This document shows positions 28,206 to 36,846 of a stretch of 64,000 bases of DNA, piece by piece. A program made the position numbers and the translations under genes. The DNA is taken from NCBI RefSeq assembly GCF_000021805.1, contig NC_011726.1:2698097-2762096 (forward strand). Direction: 5' to 3'. How positions within the stretch are numbered: position 1 is the first letter of the stretch; each line of letters opens with the position of its first letter. This stretch comes from Rippkaea orientalis PCC 8801 (GTDB lineage: Bacteria; Cyanobacteriota; Cyanobacteriia; Cyanobacteriales; Microcystaceae). The notes beneath the pieces are model-generated. The model was not told the origin of the DNA, made no database searches, and saw only the letters and a program-made list of their open reading frames with translations.

Positions 28206-29810
28206 ATGACAACCTCTCAGGATACTATTAATCATCAAATAGAACAGTTTAATCAATTACAAAATCAGTTACGGGAATACTGGCAAGATAAAGATATTTT
28301 AGAACAAGATGGCTATGATATTTTAGTGCTCCCTTCCTTTAGCATTGATCAACGAGTGGGACAAAAAGTCGCTGGTTTTCTCCACTATGAAGAAAGGCTA
28401 CTATTTTCCTTAATGCGTCTTCGGAATCCCAAAACCCGTTTAATTTATATAACTGGACAACCTTTATCTCCAATTATTATCGAATATTACCTACAATTAT
28501 TACCAGGGATTCCTTTTTCTCATGCCCGCGATCGCCTACTTTTACTAACAACTTATGATAACTCGTTTAAACCCTTAACTCAAAAAATTTTGGAACGTCC
28601 TCGTTTAGTAGAACGCATTCGACGCGCTTTACGTCCTAATAAATCCTATATGGTTTGTTTTAATGCAACTCATCTCGAACAAGAATTATCGATTAAGCTA
28701 GGAGTTCCTTTATTTGCATCAAGTCCTCAATTAAGTTACTGGGGCTCTAAAAGCGGGAGTCGAGAAATCTTTGCTGAATGTTTAATCCCTCATCCTGAGG
28801 GTAGTTCCTTAGTTAAAACAGTAGATGAATTAGTAATAAAAACAGATGAACTTTGGCAATGTCAACCCCATTTAAAACGGATAGTGATTAAACTTAATGA
28901 AGGATTTTCAGGTGAAGGAAACGCCGTTTTAGATTTACGTTCTATACAAAATGTAGCCCCACAAAAAGCAACTCAGTCTGAAAGAATAGCCGTTATAAAA
29001 GAACATTTAGAAAACCTAAGTTTTCAAGGAAAAGATGAAACTTGGAGTAATTTTTCTAGTCGTATTCCCGAATTAGGGGCAATTGTAGAAGCGTTTATTG
29101 AGGGAGAGGAAAAGCGATCGCCGAGTGTGCAAGGCTATATTTCCCCCACAGGTAACGTTAGCATTGTTTCAACCCACGATCAAATACTCGGTGGTCCTGA
29201 CGGACAAATCTATTTAGGGTGTCGATTTCCCGCAGATCCAGAATATCGTTTACAATTACAAGAATTGGGCTTAAAAATTGGGAAAGCCTTAGCTAAAAGA
29301 GGTGCAATGGAACGCTATGGGGTAGACTTTTTAGCCGTTCGTCAGCCACCACAAAAAGGAGGAAATTGGGACATTCAAGCGATAGAAATTAACCTGCGTA
29401 AAGGAGGAACAACTCACCCCTTTATGACCCTTAAATTATTAACGAACGGTAGTTATGATTCAACAACAGGATTATTTTATACCCAACAAGATGACGTTAA
29501 ATATTATATTGCTTCAGATAACTTACAAAAAGAGCAATATCATGGCTTACTGCCTGATGATTTAATGGATATTATTGCCAAACATCGTCTCCATTTTGAT
29601 AGCAGTAATAAAACCGGAACAGTCTTTCACTTAATGGGGGCACTCTCAGAATTTGGAAAATTAGGATTAACTTGTATTGGTAATTCCCTAGAAGAAGCAG
29701 AAGCCATTTATCAACAAGTAGAAACGGTTCTTGATTTAGAAACAGAATTAATTAATAATAGTTCTAATTCTTCAATACCGCCTAATCTGCCAATCATTTG
29801 GACGGTTTAA
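28206..29810 (+). CDS. PGM1-related ATP-grasp peptide ligase-like protein
   Basis: 534 residues. N-terminal domain with GYDILVLPSFSIDQRVGQKVAGFLHYEERLLF, then an ATP-grasp core. The core includes HLKRIVIKLNEGFSGEGNAVLD (phosphate-loop lysine region, about 225), GAIVEAFIEGEEKRSPSVQGYISP, and the metal-binding end AIEINLRKGGTTHP (E and N). The family is named after PGM1, the peptide ligase of pheganomycin biosynthesis. Cyanobacterial members stand alone, without an obvious natural-product cluster, as here. Substrates unknown; it may join an amino acid or small acid to an amine. The divergent 293-bp upstream gap contains its promoter. Confidence 0.85.
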   Translation: MTTSQDTINHQIEQFNQLQNQLREYWQDKDILEQDGYDILVLPSFSIDQRVGQKVAGFLHYEERLLFSLMRLRNPKTRLIYITGQPLSPIIIEYYLQLLPGIPFSHARDRLLLLTTYDNSFKPLTQKILERPRLVERIRRALRPNKSYMVCFNATHLEQELSIKLGVPLFASSPQLSYWGSKSGSREIFAECLIPHPEGSSLVKTVDELVIKTDELWQCQPHLKRIVIKLNEGFSGEGNAVLDLRSIQNVAPQKATQSERIAVIKEHLENLSFQGKDETWSNFSSRIPELGAIVEAFIEGEEKRSPSVQGYISPTGNVSIVSTHDQILGGPDGQIYLGCRFPADPEYRLQLQELGLKIGKALAKRGAMERYGVDFLAVRQPPQKGGNWDIQAIEINLRKGGTTHPFMTLKLLTNGSYDSTTGLFYTQQDDVKYYIASDNLQKEQYHGLLPDDLMDIIAKHRLHFDSSNKTGTVFHLMGALSEFGKLGLTCIGNSLEEAEAIYQQVETVLDLETELINNSSNSSIPPNLPIIWTV

Positions 29811-29811
29811 T

Positions 29812-30369
29812 TTAATCCAAACTGCCATCATCGCCGCCATAAAAGTGTAACCTACCATTGCCTAAATACAACCCTAGGGGGTTTTGTCCTTGGGGAAAAA
29901 CCGTCACTCCAAATAAATAAATCCCTCCATTTTCTGGATTTCTTTTCGGTTTAATCCCAAGAGTAAAAGTTGTCCCCGGAGAAACTAAAGTATCAAAGGT
30001 GATGGTTAAACTTTCTGTTTCTTCATCCCATAGAGTACTTTTAATAGCTAAAGCTTCTCCCCTATGATCAGGCGTTCCTTTAAATGCTATAGTTCTGTCA
30101 AGAAAATAATTAAGAGTTTCGCTTCCTCCTCTTTTTTGAATTTTGATATATTCTAGAGATTCTCCACTTCCAGAGGGGACATCAATGGTATAATAATAAG
30201 TAGGCCACGGAACACGAGCAGCATTAAAAGTTGTCCTCACATCGAGGAGTTTAGGCGGTTTCGTAAAGAAAGTTTGTCTACTAACAAATTGCTCCGCAGA
30301 AGAGGGCGTACAGACAACTGTTAATAAACTTGTCATAGTGAGAATAATTCTTAAAATTAATTGACGCAT
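29812..30369 (-). CDS. DUF2808 secreted protein
   Basis: 185 residues, cyanobacterium-specific DUF2808. Signal peptide MRQLILRIILTMTSLLTVVCTPSSA, cleavage likely after about 25. The mature domain has the typical ATFNAARVPWPTYYYTIDVPSGSGESLEYIKIQKRGGSE-like segment, here beginning TTFNAARVPW, and ends YLGNGRLHFYG. Predicted all-beta, periplasmic or outer-membrane associated; no known function. Convergent with the ATP-grasp gene, one base between the stops, so terminators must overlap coding sequence. Confidence 0.88.
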   Translation of the reverse strand: MRQLILRIILTMTSLLTVVCTPSSAEQFVSRQTFFTKPPKLLDVRTTFNAARVPWPTYYYTIDVPSGSGESLEYIKIQKRGGSETLNYFLDRTIAFKGTPDHRGEALAIKSTLWDEETESLTITFDTLVSPGTTFTLGIKPKRNPENGGIYLFGVTVFPQGQNPLGLYLGNGRLHFYGGDDGSLD

Positions 30370-30405
30370 TGGTTATATCTCAATTCAATTCAACTTCTGA
30401 CTTTT

Positions 30406-30771
30406 TCAACAGCTTCCATCTTCTTTGTGGGGGGTTGGATTCACTGTTGAGATGGTTCCCTCAATAACGCCTTGAATAGCTGTTAGGGGGTTAGTTTCGC
30501 TAGTAATATAGACGGTAATTCCTCGACGACTTAATCGTTCAGTTAACCCTTCTCCGGCTTCTCCTGTAATTAAAATTGTGCCATTAAGACGATGGGGCGT
30601 AATATCATCATTATGGAGATCATGAAAGGTTGGCTCATTATCAGGAATTTCTAACTTTTCTATCAATTTAAGTTGACTGTCTTTTGTCGCTTCATAGACT
30701 AAAAACTTACGCGCTTTTCCCGTTTTTCCGCCAATTGTCTCGAAGTCTTGACTAACAACCGCAAATTTCAT
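30406..30771 (-). CDS. NifB/NifX-type FeMo-cofactor-binding-fold protein
   Basis: 121 residues made almost entirely of the dinitrogenase iron-molybdenum cofactor domain fold: MKFAVVSQDFETIGGKTGKARKFLVYEA, FHDLHNDDITPHRLNGTILITGEAGEGLTERLSRRGI. Members bind or carry metal-sulfur clusters (NifX, NafY, the C-terminus of NifB). The stand-alone form here, with no other nif gene in the window, may act in nitrogenase cofactor trafficking or general Fe-S/Mo metabolism. C-terminal Cys is the last residue. Upstream gene of a probable pair with the DUF2808 gene, 36 bp apart. Confidence 0.82.
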   Translation of the reverse strand: MKFAVVSQDFETIGGKTGKARKFLVYEATKDSQLKLIEKLEIPDNEPTFHDLHNDDITPHRLNGTILITGEAGEGLTERLSRRGITVYITSETNPLTAIQGVIEGTISTVNPTPHKEDGSC

Positions 30772-31063
30772 AAGTTTTTTTACTCCTTAATTATTCTCCT
30801 CAAATCCTTTGTTATCGGTAAAGGTTATTTTCTTTCTGTCTTCTAAAAGTTTCCATACAGAACTTTTATACTAACTTAAACGGTTATTTTTTTGAAATTT
30901 AAGAAAACCTTTTTTGGCTTGGACAACTATATTATTATGCTAGGAGATTTAGTAAAATATATCAAGGTTGTATTTGTAGATGCTATATAGTTTTGTCTGC
31001 TGGTCGGGCTTCATGCAACGACATTACAGATAATCAAGTCAATTTCAAGATAAACTAAAAATT
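30772..31063. promoter_or_regulatory. Divergent region between the NifX-like gene and rnpB
   Basis: 292 bp without a gene. Poly-T and poly-A tracts and a TATAGT-like -10 near 30985-30990 lie ahead of rnpB. The promoter assignment is tentative. Confidence 0.35.
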
Positions 31064-31453
31064 AGGAGAAAGTTGGCGAGGGGGTTGCGAGTTCGTCCTT
31101 GAGGCGCATTCGAGGAAAGTCCGGGCTCCCCAAAGATCAAACTTGCTGGGTAACGCCCAGTGCGTGCGAGCGTGAGGATAGTGCCACAGAAAAATACCGC
31201 ATTTTTGGGGGGTTTCCCTCAAAAGTGTAAGGGTGCAAAGGTGCGGTAAGAGCGCACCAGCAGCATCGTGAGGTGCTGGCTCGGTAAACCCCGGTTGGGA
31301 GCAAGGTCGCAGGGACTAAGGTTGATCTTTTCCCCGTCCCGTTTTTGGAGAACCGCTTGAGACGTTTGGTAACAACCGTCCTAGATAGATAACTCCCCCC
31401 AATGAGTTAATACTCAATGGGAACAGAACCCGGCTTATGTCTAACTTTCTCCT
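31064..31453 (+). ncRNA. rnpB: RNase P RNA (type A)
   Basis: The 5' end AGGAGAAAGTT pairs exactly with AACTTTCTCCT at the 3' end (31443-31453), forming P1. Conserved cores are present: the CR-I region (GAGGAAAGTCCGGGCTCC), the AGGATAGTGCCACAGAAA segment, GGTAAACCCCG and the CR-V/P4 partner ACAGAACCCGGCTTA. The length of about 390 nt is normal for cyanobacteria. It is the catalytic RNA that removes 5' leaders from tRNA precursors. Confidence 0.97.
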
Positions 31454-31760
31454 TTATCCTAATTAATAATTGAATAAATCATAAGAGACAGCGTTAAGAG
31501 GAAAAAGTAGATACAATGGCACATTGCAGAAATTTTTGATAATGATTATTTAGAGATAAAAGAATGAAAGCAAGTGATGTAATAAATATCGATCTAAGAA
31601 AACTATATCAAACTGATTATTTAAGTAGGTAATCATAATTAAACGAACAAAAAGCCATTATTTTTTACCTCGATTTTTAACACAAAAGCTCTCTGATTAG
31701 ATCAAAGAGCGTTGTCAATAAAAACTATTTGTTGAGAAGAAGATGTTCCCACCACCTAAA
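31454..31760. other. Intergenic region after rnpB
   Basis: 307 bp with no supportable gene. A 22-codon frame at 31564 and an AT-rich tail were the only items seen. No hairpin with a U-run was found right behind rnpB. Confidence 0.5.
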
Positions 31761-32252
31761 TTATACAGTAATAATTGATTTAATTAACTCAATACAATTT
31801 TCTGGACTTGATGCTATCCAAACCTGGTTATTAGATAAATTAGCAAACAATTCCTGACTTAATAAATCATCGTTTAATAAAATAACAGGTTTCTGATTTT
31901 TCAAGGCTAAGGCTACTTCAGAAAGAGTTCCTAACCCGATTCCACAGGCAATAACAACATCTGAAGAAAGGACGTTAATATTATTACGAGCATTGCCTAA
32001 ACCAGTTACAATGGCGATATCGACAGCATCGGAGACATTATGGGTATTCTTAGACGGCAAAATTCCAATGGTTAATCCCTCGGCTTTTTTGGCTCCCTGA
32101 CTCGCGTGTTCCATCACCCCAACGTTCCGTCCTCCTGTTAATAAAACCCAACCTTCTAAGGCAATTAATTGTCCTAATTGATAGGCATTTTTTAAATCAG
32201 TTGGTGTTGCTTGTTCTCCCGGACCCATTACTCCAATAATTGGTTTTCTCAT
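31761..32252 (-). CDS. SLOG/LOG-like Rossmann protein (TIGR00725 type)
   Basis: 163 residues. It starts with a Rossmann strand KPIIGVMGPGEQAT and has the GLLTGGRNVGVMEHASQGAKKAEG-type loop (here VLLTGGRNVG) and a late GIGLGTLSEVALAL motif in which the GTLSE segment corresponds to the PGGxGTxxE motif of LOG phosphoribohydrolases. The key PGG is changed to CGIGLGT. Nucleotide-derived ligands are likely for this superfamily; a cytokinin-activating role cannot be claimed. Monocistronic, upstream of ycf35 on the opposite side of rnpB. Confidence 0.8.
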   Translation of the reverse strand: MRKPIIGVMGPGEQATPTDLKNAYQLGQLIALEGWVLLTGGRNVGVMEHASQGAKKAEGLTIGILPSKNTHNVSDAVDIAIVTGLGNARNNINVLSSDVVIACGIGLGTLSEVALALKNQKPVILLNDDLLSQELFANLSNNQVWIASSPENCIELIKSIITV

Positions 32253-32321
32253 GACTTCAAACGAAAAAAAAGGGTTAACCGCAACAGGTCAACCCGCAAG
32301 CTTGGGAACGCGCTTTGAATC

Positions 32322-32675
32322 TTAGTTGTGAACGACTAATTTAACATTAGCGTTTTGTAGACCTTGCTGTTTAACTTCAGCTAAAGTCTTGTTAACGGCG
32401 TATTTTTGATTGATAGAGTTGATCAATTCGGTTTGGTTGTGCTTCTTAGCTACACCCCACAGGTCAGCAATTAAGTCAAAGCTACCATCGCTATTGCGGG
32501 ACCAACCGAGATCATATTCGCCGTCGAGAACAGCAACGATATCAGACCGAACGCGCTGGCCGTTGTAACCGCGCACATCAGCTTCGGTCTTAACGGTGAT
32601 ACCAAGGTCGCGTAAAGAAGCTTTTAAAATTTCAGCATCTGTAATTTTAGTACGTAGAGTGCTAAAGTGAGACAT
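32322..32675 (-). CDS. ycf35: Ycf35 (DUF1257)
   Basis: 117 residues with the family start MSHFSTLRTKITDAEILKASL. The segment RGYNGQRVRSDIVAVLDGEYDLGWSRNSDGSFDLIADLWGV is present in cyanobacterial and red-algal plastid Ycf35. Soluble, function unknown. It follows ycf46 on the same strand with 137 bp between, which includes a TTAGCC-containing palindromic stretch. The clustering of ycf35, ycf46 and the RHH gene suggests a shared role. Strong ribosome site GGAGG in front of ATG 32675. Confidence 0.93.
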   Translation of the reverse strand: MSHFSTLRTKITDAEILKASLRDLGITVKTEADVRGYNGQRVRSDIVAVLDGEYDLGWSRNSDGSFDLIADLWGVAKKHNQTELINSINQKYAVNKTLAEVKQQGLQNANVKLVVHN

Positions 32676-32812
32676 TTTGATTTCCTCCAGTAGAACAAGA
32701 AGTCAACAACAACAATTTAGAGTTTATTGCGTCCGTCTCTAGTAGAGAACGGCTCTTTGATACTGCTAACCTAAGTTAGCCTTTCCTCCTGTTGGGAGCA
32801 GGAGAAAGCCTG

Positions 32813-34324
32813 TTAAAACTCCAGTCGCTGGTATTCAGCAACAGAAGCTGACGCAGGTCGCGCCCTTTGTCGCGCCCAGTCCCGAAGGGCTGTTACCTGT
32901 TCCGTCATTGTCCGAGACAGAGGGAGGGTAGATTTAATCGCAGCGATAATATCCAACTGCGTAAACTCCCGGTCTTGAGCAAAAGCCTCATACATGGCAG
33001 CTATGAGGGCTTGCTCAATCTCTGCACCAGAAAAACCATCAGAAACCTTAGCTAATTGCTCAATATCGAAGCGAGAAATGTCAGAGCGACGCTTACTAAG
33101 GTGAATTTTGAAAATATCTTGACGCTCGTCGGGGGTCGGTAAGTCCACAAAAAAGATCTCATCAAACCGTCCTTTGCGTAAAAATTCTCCAGGCAACCGT
33201 TCCACTCGGTTCGCGGTAGCCATCACGAATACAGGGGAGGTTTTCTCCTGCATCCAGGTCAGGAATGAGCCAAAAATACGGCTAGAAGTCCCTCCATCGG
33301 AGTCGGCTGACCCGGTTCCGCCAGCAAAGGCTTTGTCGAGTTCGTCAATGAAGAGAATGGCCGGTGAGATAGATTCGGCGGTTTTGAGCGCGTTACGGAG
33401 ATTGGCTTCGGAACGCCCCACCATAGACCCATCGTAGACCCGTCCCATATCTAACCGCAGTAGGGGCAGTCCCCACAAGCGTGATGTCGTCTTAGCAATG
33501 AGGGATTTTCCACACCCTGGAACCCCTAAAATGAGCATTCCTTTGGGTTGGGGTAAGCCGTATTCTCTTGCTCTTTCGGTAAAGGCATCGGAACGCTGTT
33601 TAAGCCACCGTTTCAGTTCTTCTAAACCGCCTACAGCATCGATGGTTTCGTCTTCTTCGATGAAGTCTAGAACGCCATTGCGACGGATAAGTTGCTTTTT
33701 CTCCGACAGAACGATGTCTACCTCTTCTTCCGTTAGCCGACCAGCTTTGACGTAGGCTTTACGGTAGACTTTTTCGGCTTCATCTCGGGTTAATCCTAGG
33801 GCAGCTTTGAGGAGCTTTTCCCTGACTTCTGTCGTCGTGCGACGGGTTTTGATTTTCTCTAATTGGTGCGAGAGAACTTGGTTAAGTTCGCTCAGGTCAG
33901 GGAAGGGAAAATCTAAAACAACGATATCCTTTTCTAATTCGATGGGGATTTCTTGTAGCGGAGACATCAAAATAATGATTTTTTCCGTTCCCTTGAAGTT
34001 AGCGATCGCATCGCGTAACCACCGCATCACTGGGGGAGAAGTAATAAAAGGATGTAAGTCTTTGAAGATAAAAATCCCAGGTTCGCGTTGCCTTACAACC
34101 CATTCTATGGCTGCTTCGGGGGAAACGGTATTATGCTGAGTGGTTTGCTTTTGCTGACCATATTCAATGATCCCATGCGTTACCGTCCACATAAATACTC
34201 GGCGATGCTGAGTCTTTAATTGAGCAATTCTAGCGATTTCCTGCTCTGCCCGCTCTTCCTCGGAGGTAACAAGGTAGATGAGGGGATATTGAGCTTGTAT
34301 TAAAATATTGAGCTCTTCTTTCAT
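32813..34324 (-). CDS. ycf46: Ycf46 AAA+ ATPase
   Basis: 503 residues. A cyanobacterium/plastid-specific N-terminal domain (about 1-210) is followed by an AAA+ domain. Walker A is LGVPGCGKSLIAKT (about 269), Walker B ILFIDELDKAFAG (about 328), sensor 1 MATANRVERLP, and the second region of homology with the Arg finger is in GRFDEIFFVDLP. No protease domain or membrane span is present. Related to FtsH/proteasomal ATPases in the AAA core. The family has been linked to inorganic carbon use in cyanobacteria; the substrate is unknown. It sits between ycf35 and an RHH-type gene on the same strand. Confidence 0.94.
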   Translation of the reverse strand: MKEELNILIQAQYPLIYLVTSEEERAEQEIARIAQLKTQHRRVFMWTVTHGIIEYGQQKQTTQHNTVSPEAAIEWVVRQREPGIFIFKDLHPFITSPPVMRWLRDAIANFKGTEKIIILMSPLQEIPIELEKDIVVLDFPFPDLSELNQVLSHQLEKIKTRRTTTEVREKLLKAALGLTRDEAEKVYRKAYVKAGRLTEEEVDIVLSEKKQLIRRNGVLDFIEEDETIDAVGGLEELKRWLKQRSDAFTERAREYGLPQPKGMLILGVPGCGKSLIAKTTSRLWGLPLLRLDMGRVYDGSMVGRSEANLRNALKTAESISPAILFIDELDKAFAGGTGSADSDGGTSSRIFGSFLTWMQEKTSPVFVMATANRVERLPGEFLRKGRFDEIFFVDLPTPDERQDIFKIHLSKRRSDISRFDIEQLAKVSDGFSGAEIEQALIAAMYEAFAQDREFTQLDIIAAIKSTLPLSRTMTEQVTALRDWARQRARPASASVAEYQRLEF

Positions 34325-34395
34325 GGCATCGACCTAAACTAATCTGTTGACGGTAAAACAACCACTTAATCTGATGTTTGGTTAGTCCCTTACCC

Positions 34396-34746
34396 TTAGC
34401 AAGTGACTAAGGCTTGTTCTGATGAAACTGCTCCTTGGGTGGCAACAGTCTCTGGAACTTCGATGGGAAACTCATCGGTGATCACACTGGGTTGATTTTT
34501 CAAGGAAATCATCTGTCCATCCCTCATTACCATCGCTGCTTCACATTCTGGACAAACATGAACTTGATGGGTTCTTCCATAAGCGGCTGCTTCTACTTCT
34601 TCGACCTTATCTGGGTATTTGAGATAGAAACCGATCGCTTTTTCGACTAGGGATGACATTGAGTCTTCATCAATGGCGGCTCTGATTTTGAGTTGCCGAT
34701 GTATTCCTGGGGGAAGGTATAGTGTGACTTTTTGCTTGTCGTGCAT
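34396..34746 (-). CDS. RHH-type DNA-binding-like protein with CPEC motif
   Basis: 116 residues. The N-terminal KVTLYLPPGIHRQLKIRAAIDEDSMSSLVEKAIGFYLKYP reads as a classic ribbon-helix-helix (strand, two helices). A VHVCPECEAAMVMRDG segment follows, with CxxC possibly binding zinc, and an unstructured tail. It could be an autoregulator of the ycf46-ycf35 cluster or an antitoxin-like protein. It begins 72 bp upstream of ycf46. The function is inferred from fold pattern and position only. Confidence 0.7.
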   Translation of the reverse strand: MHDKQKVTLYLPPGIHRQLKIRAAIDEDSMSSLVEKAIGFYLKYPDKVEEVEAAAYGRTHQVHVCPECEAAMVMRDGQMISLKNQPSVITDEFPIEVPETVATQGAVSSEQALVTC

Positions 34747-34925
34747 ATCACTCTAGTTGGTGTAACCCGGGTGCGTCCTCTTACCTTAACGAGTTTTTTT
34801 TTGGCTGTCAAGCTGTTATGCCAGTATGACGGTAGTTTTGTAATATTACTTAACATTGTTAACGAGAATGGGGAATCAAGACTGGATAAAATAGAGGGAT
34901 AGTAAGGAGCTAAAGAGACTTAAAC

Positions 34926-35744
34926 GTGAAAAAAACAGTGATTGCGCTACTTAGCTTGATATTTTTAGCAAGTTTCTCTTTAAAAGTTGTAGCTGAGACG
35001 ATTTTAGACAAAATTGAGCGCACGGGGGAAATGACGGCCGGAGCGAGAAAGGATGCTATTCCCTTTGGGTACGAGGATGAAGGAGGCAACTGGACGGGGT
35101 ATTCTGTGGAGTTAATCCATTTAATTCATCAAGAATTGGAGAAAAGTCTGAAAAAACCGATTAAATTGACTTTTAAAGAAGCGACGCTTGATAATCGCTT
35201 TGAGATTGTTCAAACTGAGACAGTTGATCTTGTTTGTGAGGCAACAACCATTACTCAAGAGCGGTTAAAAAAGGTGGATTTTTCCTTGCCCTTTTTTATG
35301 ACGGGGGCACAATTTTTAGTGAAGTTAAAAGATGCTTCTACGTTTGATATTAATGGGACGTTAAGTAAGATTCCTATTGCGTTTATCCCCGGAACAACCA
35401 CCCAAGAAATTATCCCGCAAATCTATCCGTTTGCTGATTGGAAAGTTGTAAAAAGTCGTCGAGAAGGACTTTTAAAATTGAAAAAAGGAGAAGTTCAAGC
35501 AGTAGTGAGTGATGGAGTTTTATTAGTAGGAGAACTTGTCCAAGTAGGGAATAATCCGAGGGATTTTACTCTCATTCCTCGTCAACCCATTACGACGGAA
35601 CTTTATGGCTGTATGCTGCCTAAAAATAATCCTGATTGGAAAGAATTTATTGATAATGTTATTGTTAGTCAAAAAACCCTCGATCTGCAAGATAAATGGT
35701 TTAATGTTGAGCGGAGTAAGTTTCCTTATATTATTCAGAATTAA
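34926..35744 (+). CDS. Periplasmic solute-binding protein, family 3 (orphan)
   Basis: 272 residues, GTG start with GGAG upstream. Signal peptide MKKTVIALLSLIFLASFSLKVVA. The SBP_bac_3 core shows ILDKIERTGEMTAGARKDAIPFGYEDEGGNWTGYSVEL and the ligand-region TVDLVCEATTITQERLKKVDFSLPFF. Typical ligands are polar amino acids. No permease or ATPase gene is adjacent, so it either works with a distant transporter or as a sensor-type receptor. A clear paralog lies at 55777-56634. Confidence 0.88.
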   Translation: MKKTVIALLSLIFLASFSLKVVAETILDKIERTGEMTAGARKDAIPFGYEDEGGNWTGYSVELIHLIHQELEKSLKKPIKLTFKEATLDNRFEIVQTETVDLVCEATTITQERLKKVDFSLPFFMTGAQFLVKLKDASTFDINGTLSKIPIAFIPGTTTQEIIPQIYPFADWKVVKSRREGLLKLKKGEVQAVVSDGVLLVGELVQVGNNPRDFTLIPRQPITTELYGCMLPKNNPDWKEFIDNVIVSQKTLDLQDKWFNVERSKFPYIIQN

Positions 35745-35883
35745 TCAACCTGAGTTCGGGCTTCGGAGTTCGGAGGACGCTACGCGCACCTTCGGTGGCA
35801 CAGTTGGATTATTATCAACGAAACAATGAGTGTTTTAGACAACGATAGAATTAGTCTTTTAGCTTATCCTGAAATCAGGTATC

Positions 35884-36509
35884 GATCAATATTGTGAGAC
35901 TTATAAACCTCTTTTTACTGAAGTAAGAAGTTATGAATGTCTTAAGTATTTACATTTAGGAATTATCTCACCAATCAAAAAAAATCCTTACCAGAAATAG
36001 CGAAAGTAGTAGAAATCAATTCTTCTCAATCCCTGCATCATTTTATGGCTAATTCGCCTTGGGCTGTAACTGAATTAAGACAAACAAGGTTAGAGAAGAC
36101 AAAAGATGCCTTAAAGGGTCACAAAATCATGGTGTAAATTTGAGAGAATTTTTAGCAATGAAACCTCTCAAATGAGATATATAAGAGAAATTCTCGAACT
36201 TATTGGGAAATAACGACTGATCCTCGAACCATGCCAGACAGTTCAACTTTTTTATCTTTACAATTATCTGATAGAGCCAACAAAGAAACTATCAACCGAC
36301 AAAACTCTTCTTTTAGACATTCACCATGGAATGATCAGAATCGATGGAAGAATATTTTGAATAATCTTCGTTTAGTGATTCAGTCAACTCTTTTATTATG
36401 GTTGTTGTCTCCTTGTTTAGATATTTTTCCAAATTTATTTTTATGCTTAGGCTTTCATGATTTAATTAATGCTATAAATCAGTTTCAACCATTTTATGCT
36501 TTTGGATAA
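35884..36509 (+). mobile_element. Decayed IS701-family transposase
   Basis: Pieces in order match an IS701-type DDE transposase. The N-terminal segment DQYCETYKPLFTEVRSYECLKYLHLG begins at 35884. After a shift in the A-run near 35980 it continues as SLPEIAKVVEINSSQSLHHFMANSPWAVTELRQTRLEK. Then there is a large deletion, and a C-terminal part follows from about 36201 (RTYWEITTDPRTMPDSSTF) to WNDQNRWKNILNNLRLVIQ near 36390. The catalytic core is missing, so it is inactive. No terminal inverted repeats were found. Family call is by recalled consensus. Confidence 0.75.
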
Positions 36510-36846
36510 ACTTCTTCATTTGTTATTCCTAAAACTCGGAAAGTGACAGAAGAGGGATAATATAATGCTAAAAATTATGCAGAAAAATTCTTGGAATGAA
36601 GTACAAGAAAAAGAAATGGGCAAAATCTATATGCTTTCTTCAAATGCACGGAAAAGTGTCAAGTGGTTGAATAATATAGAGCAAGAAAAGATTCAATTCT
36701 TTTGCGGAAAACCTTTAGATTAGTACAATATAACTTATAATAGTATTAATCCCCAACCCCTAATAATGGAGAAATCCGAGCTAAGCTAGATAAGTGAGTT
36801 CTTTCGACTTACCGTTGAGAGTAGCCAAGAGGGGTATACTGACTCC
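36510..36846. other. Gap between transposase relic and hisD
   Basis: 337 bp. A 52-codon frame at 36565-36723 (starting MLKIMQKNSWNEVQEKEMGK) has a weak ribosome site and no recognised family; it may be a fragment left by the transposon. The remaining 120 bp are the hisD leader. Confidence 0.4.

Noticed and set aside
31564-31632. 22-codon frame after rnpB
   Set aside because: Very short, no ribosome site, no recognised pattern.
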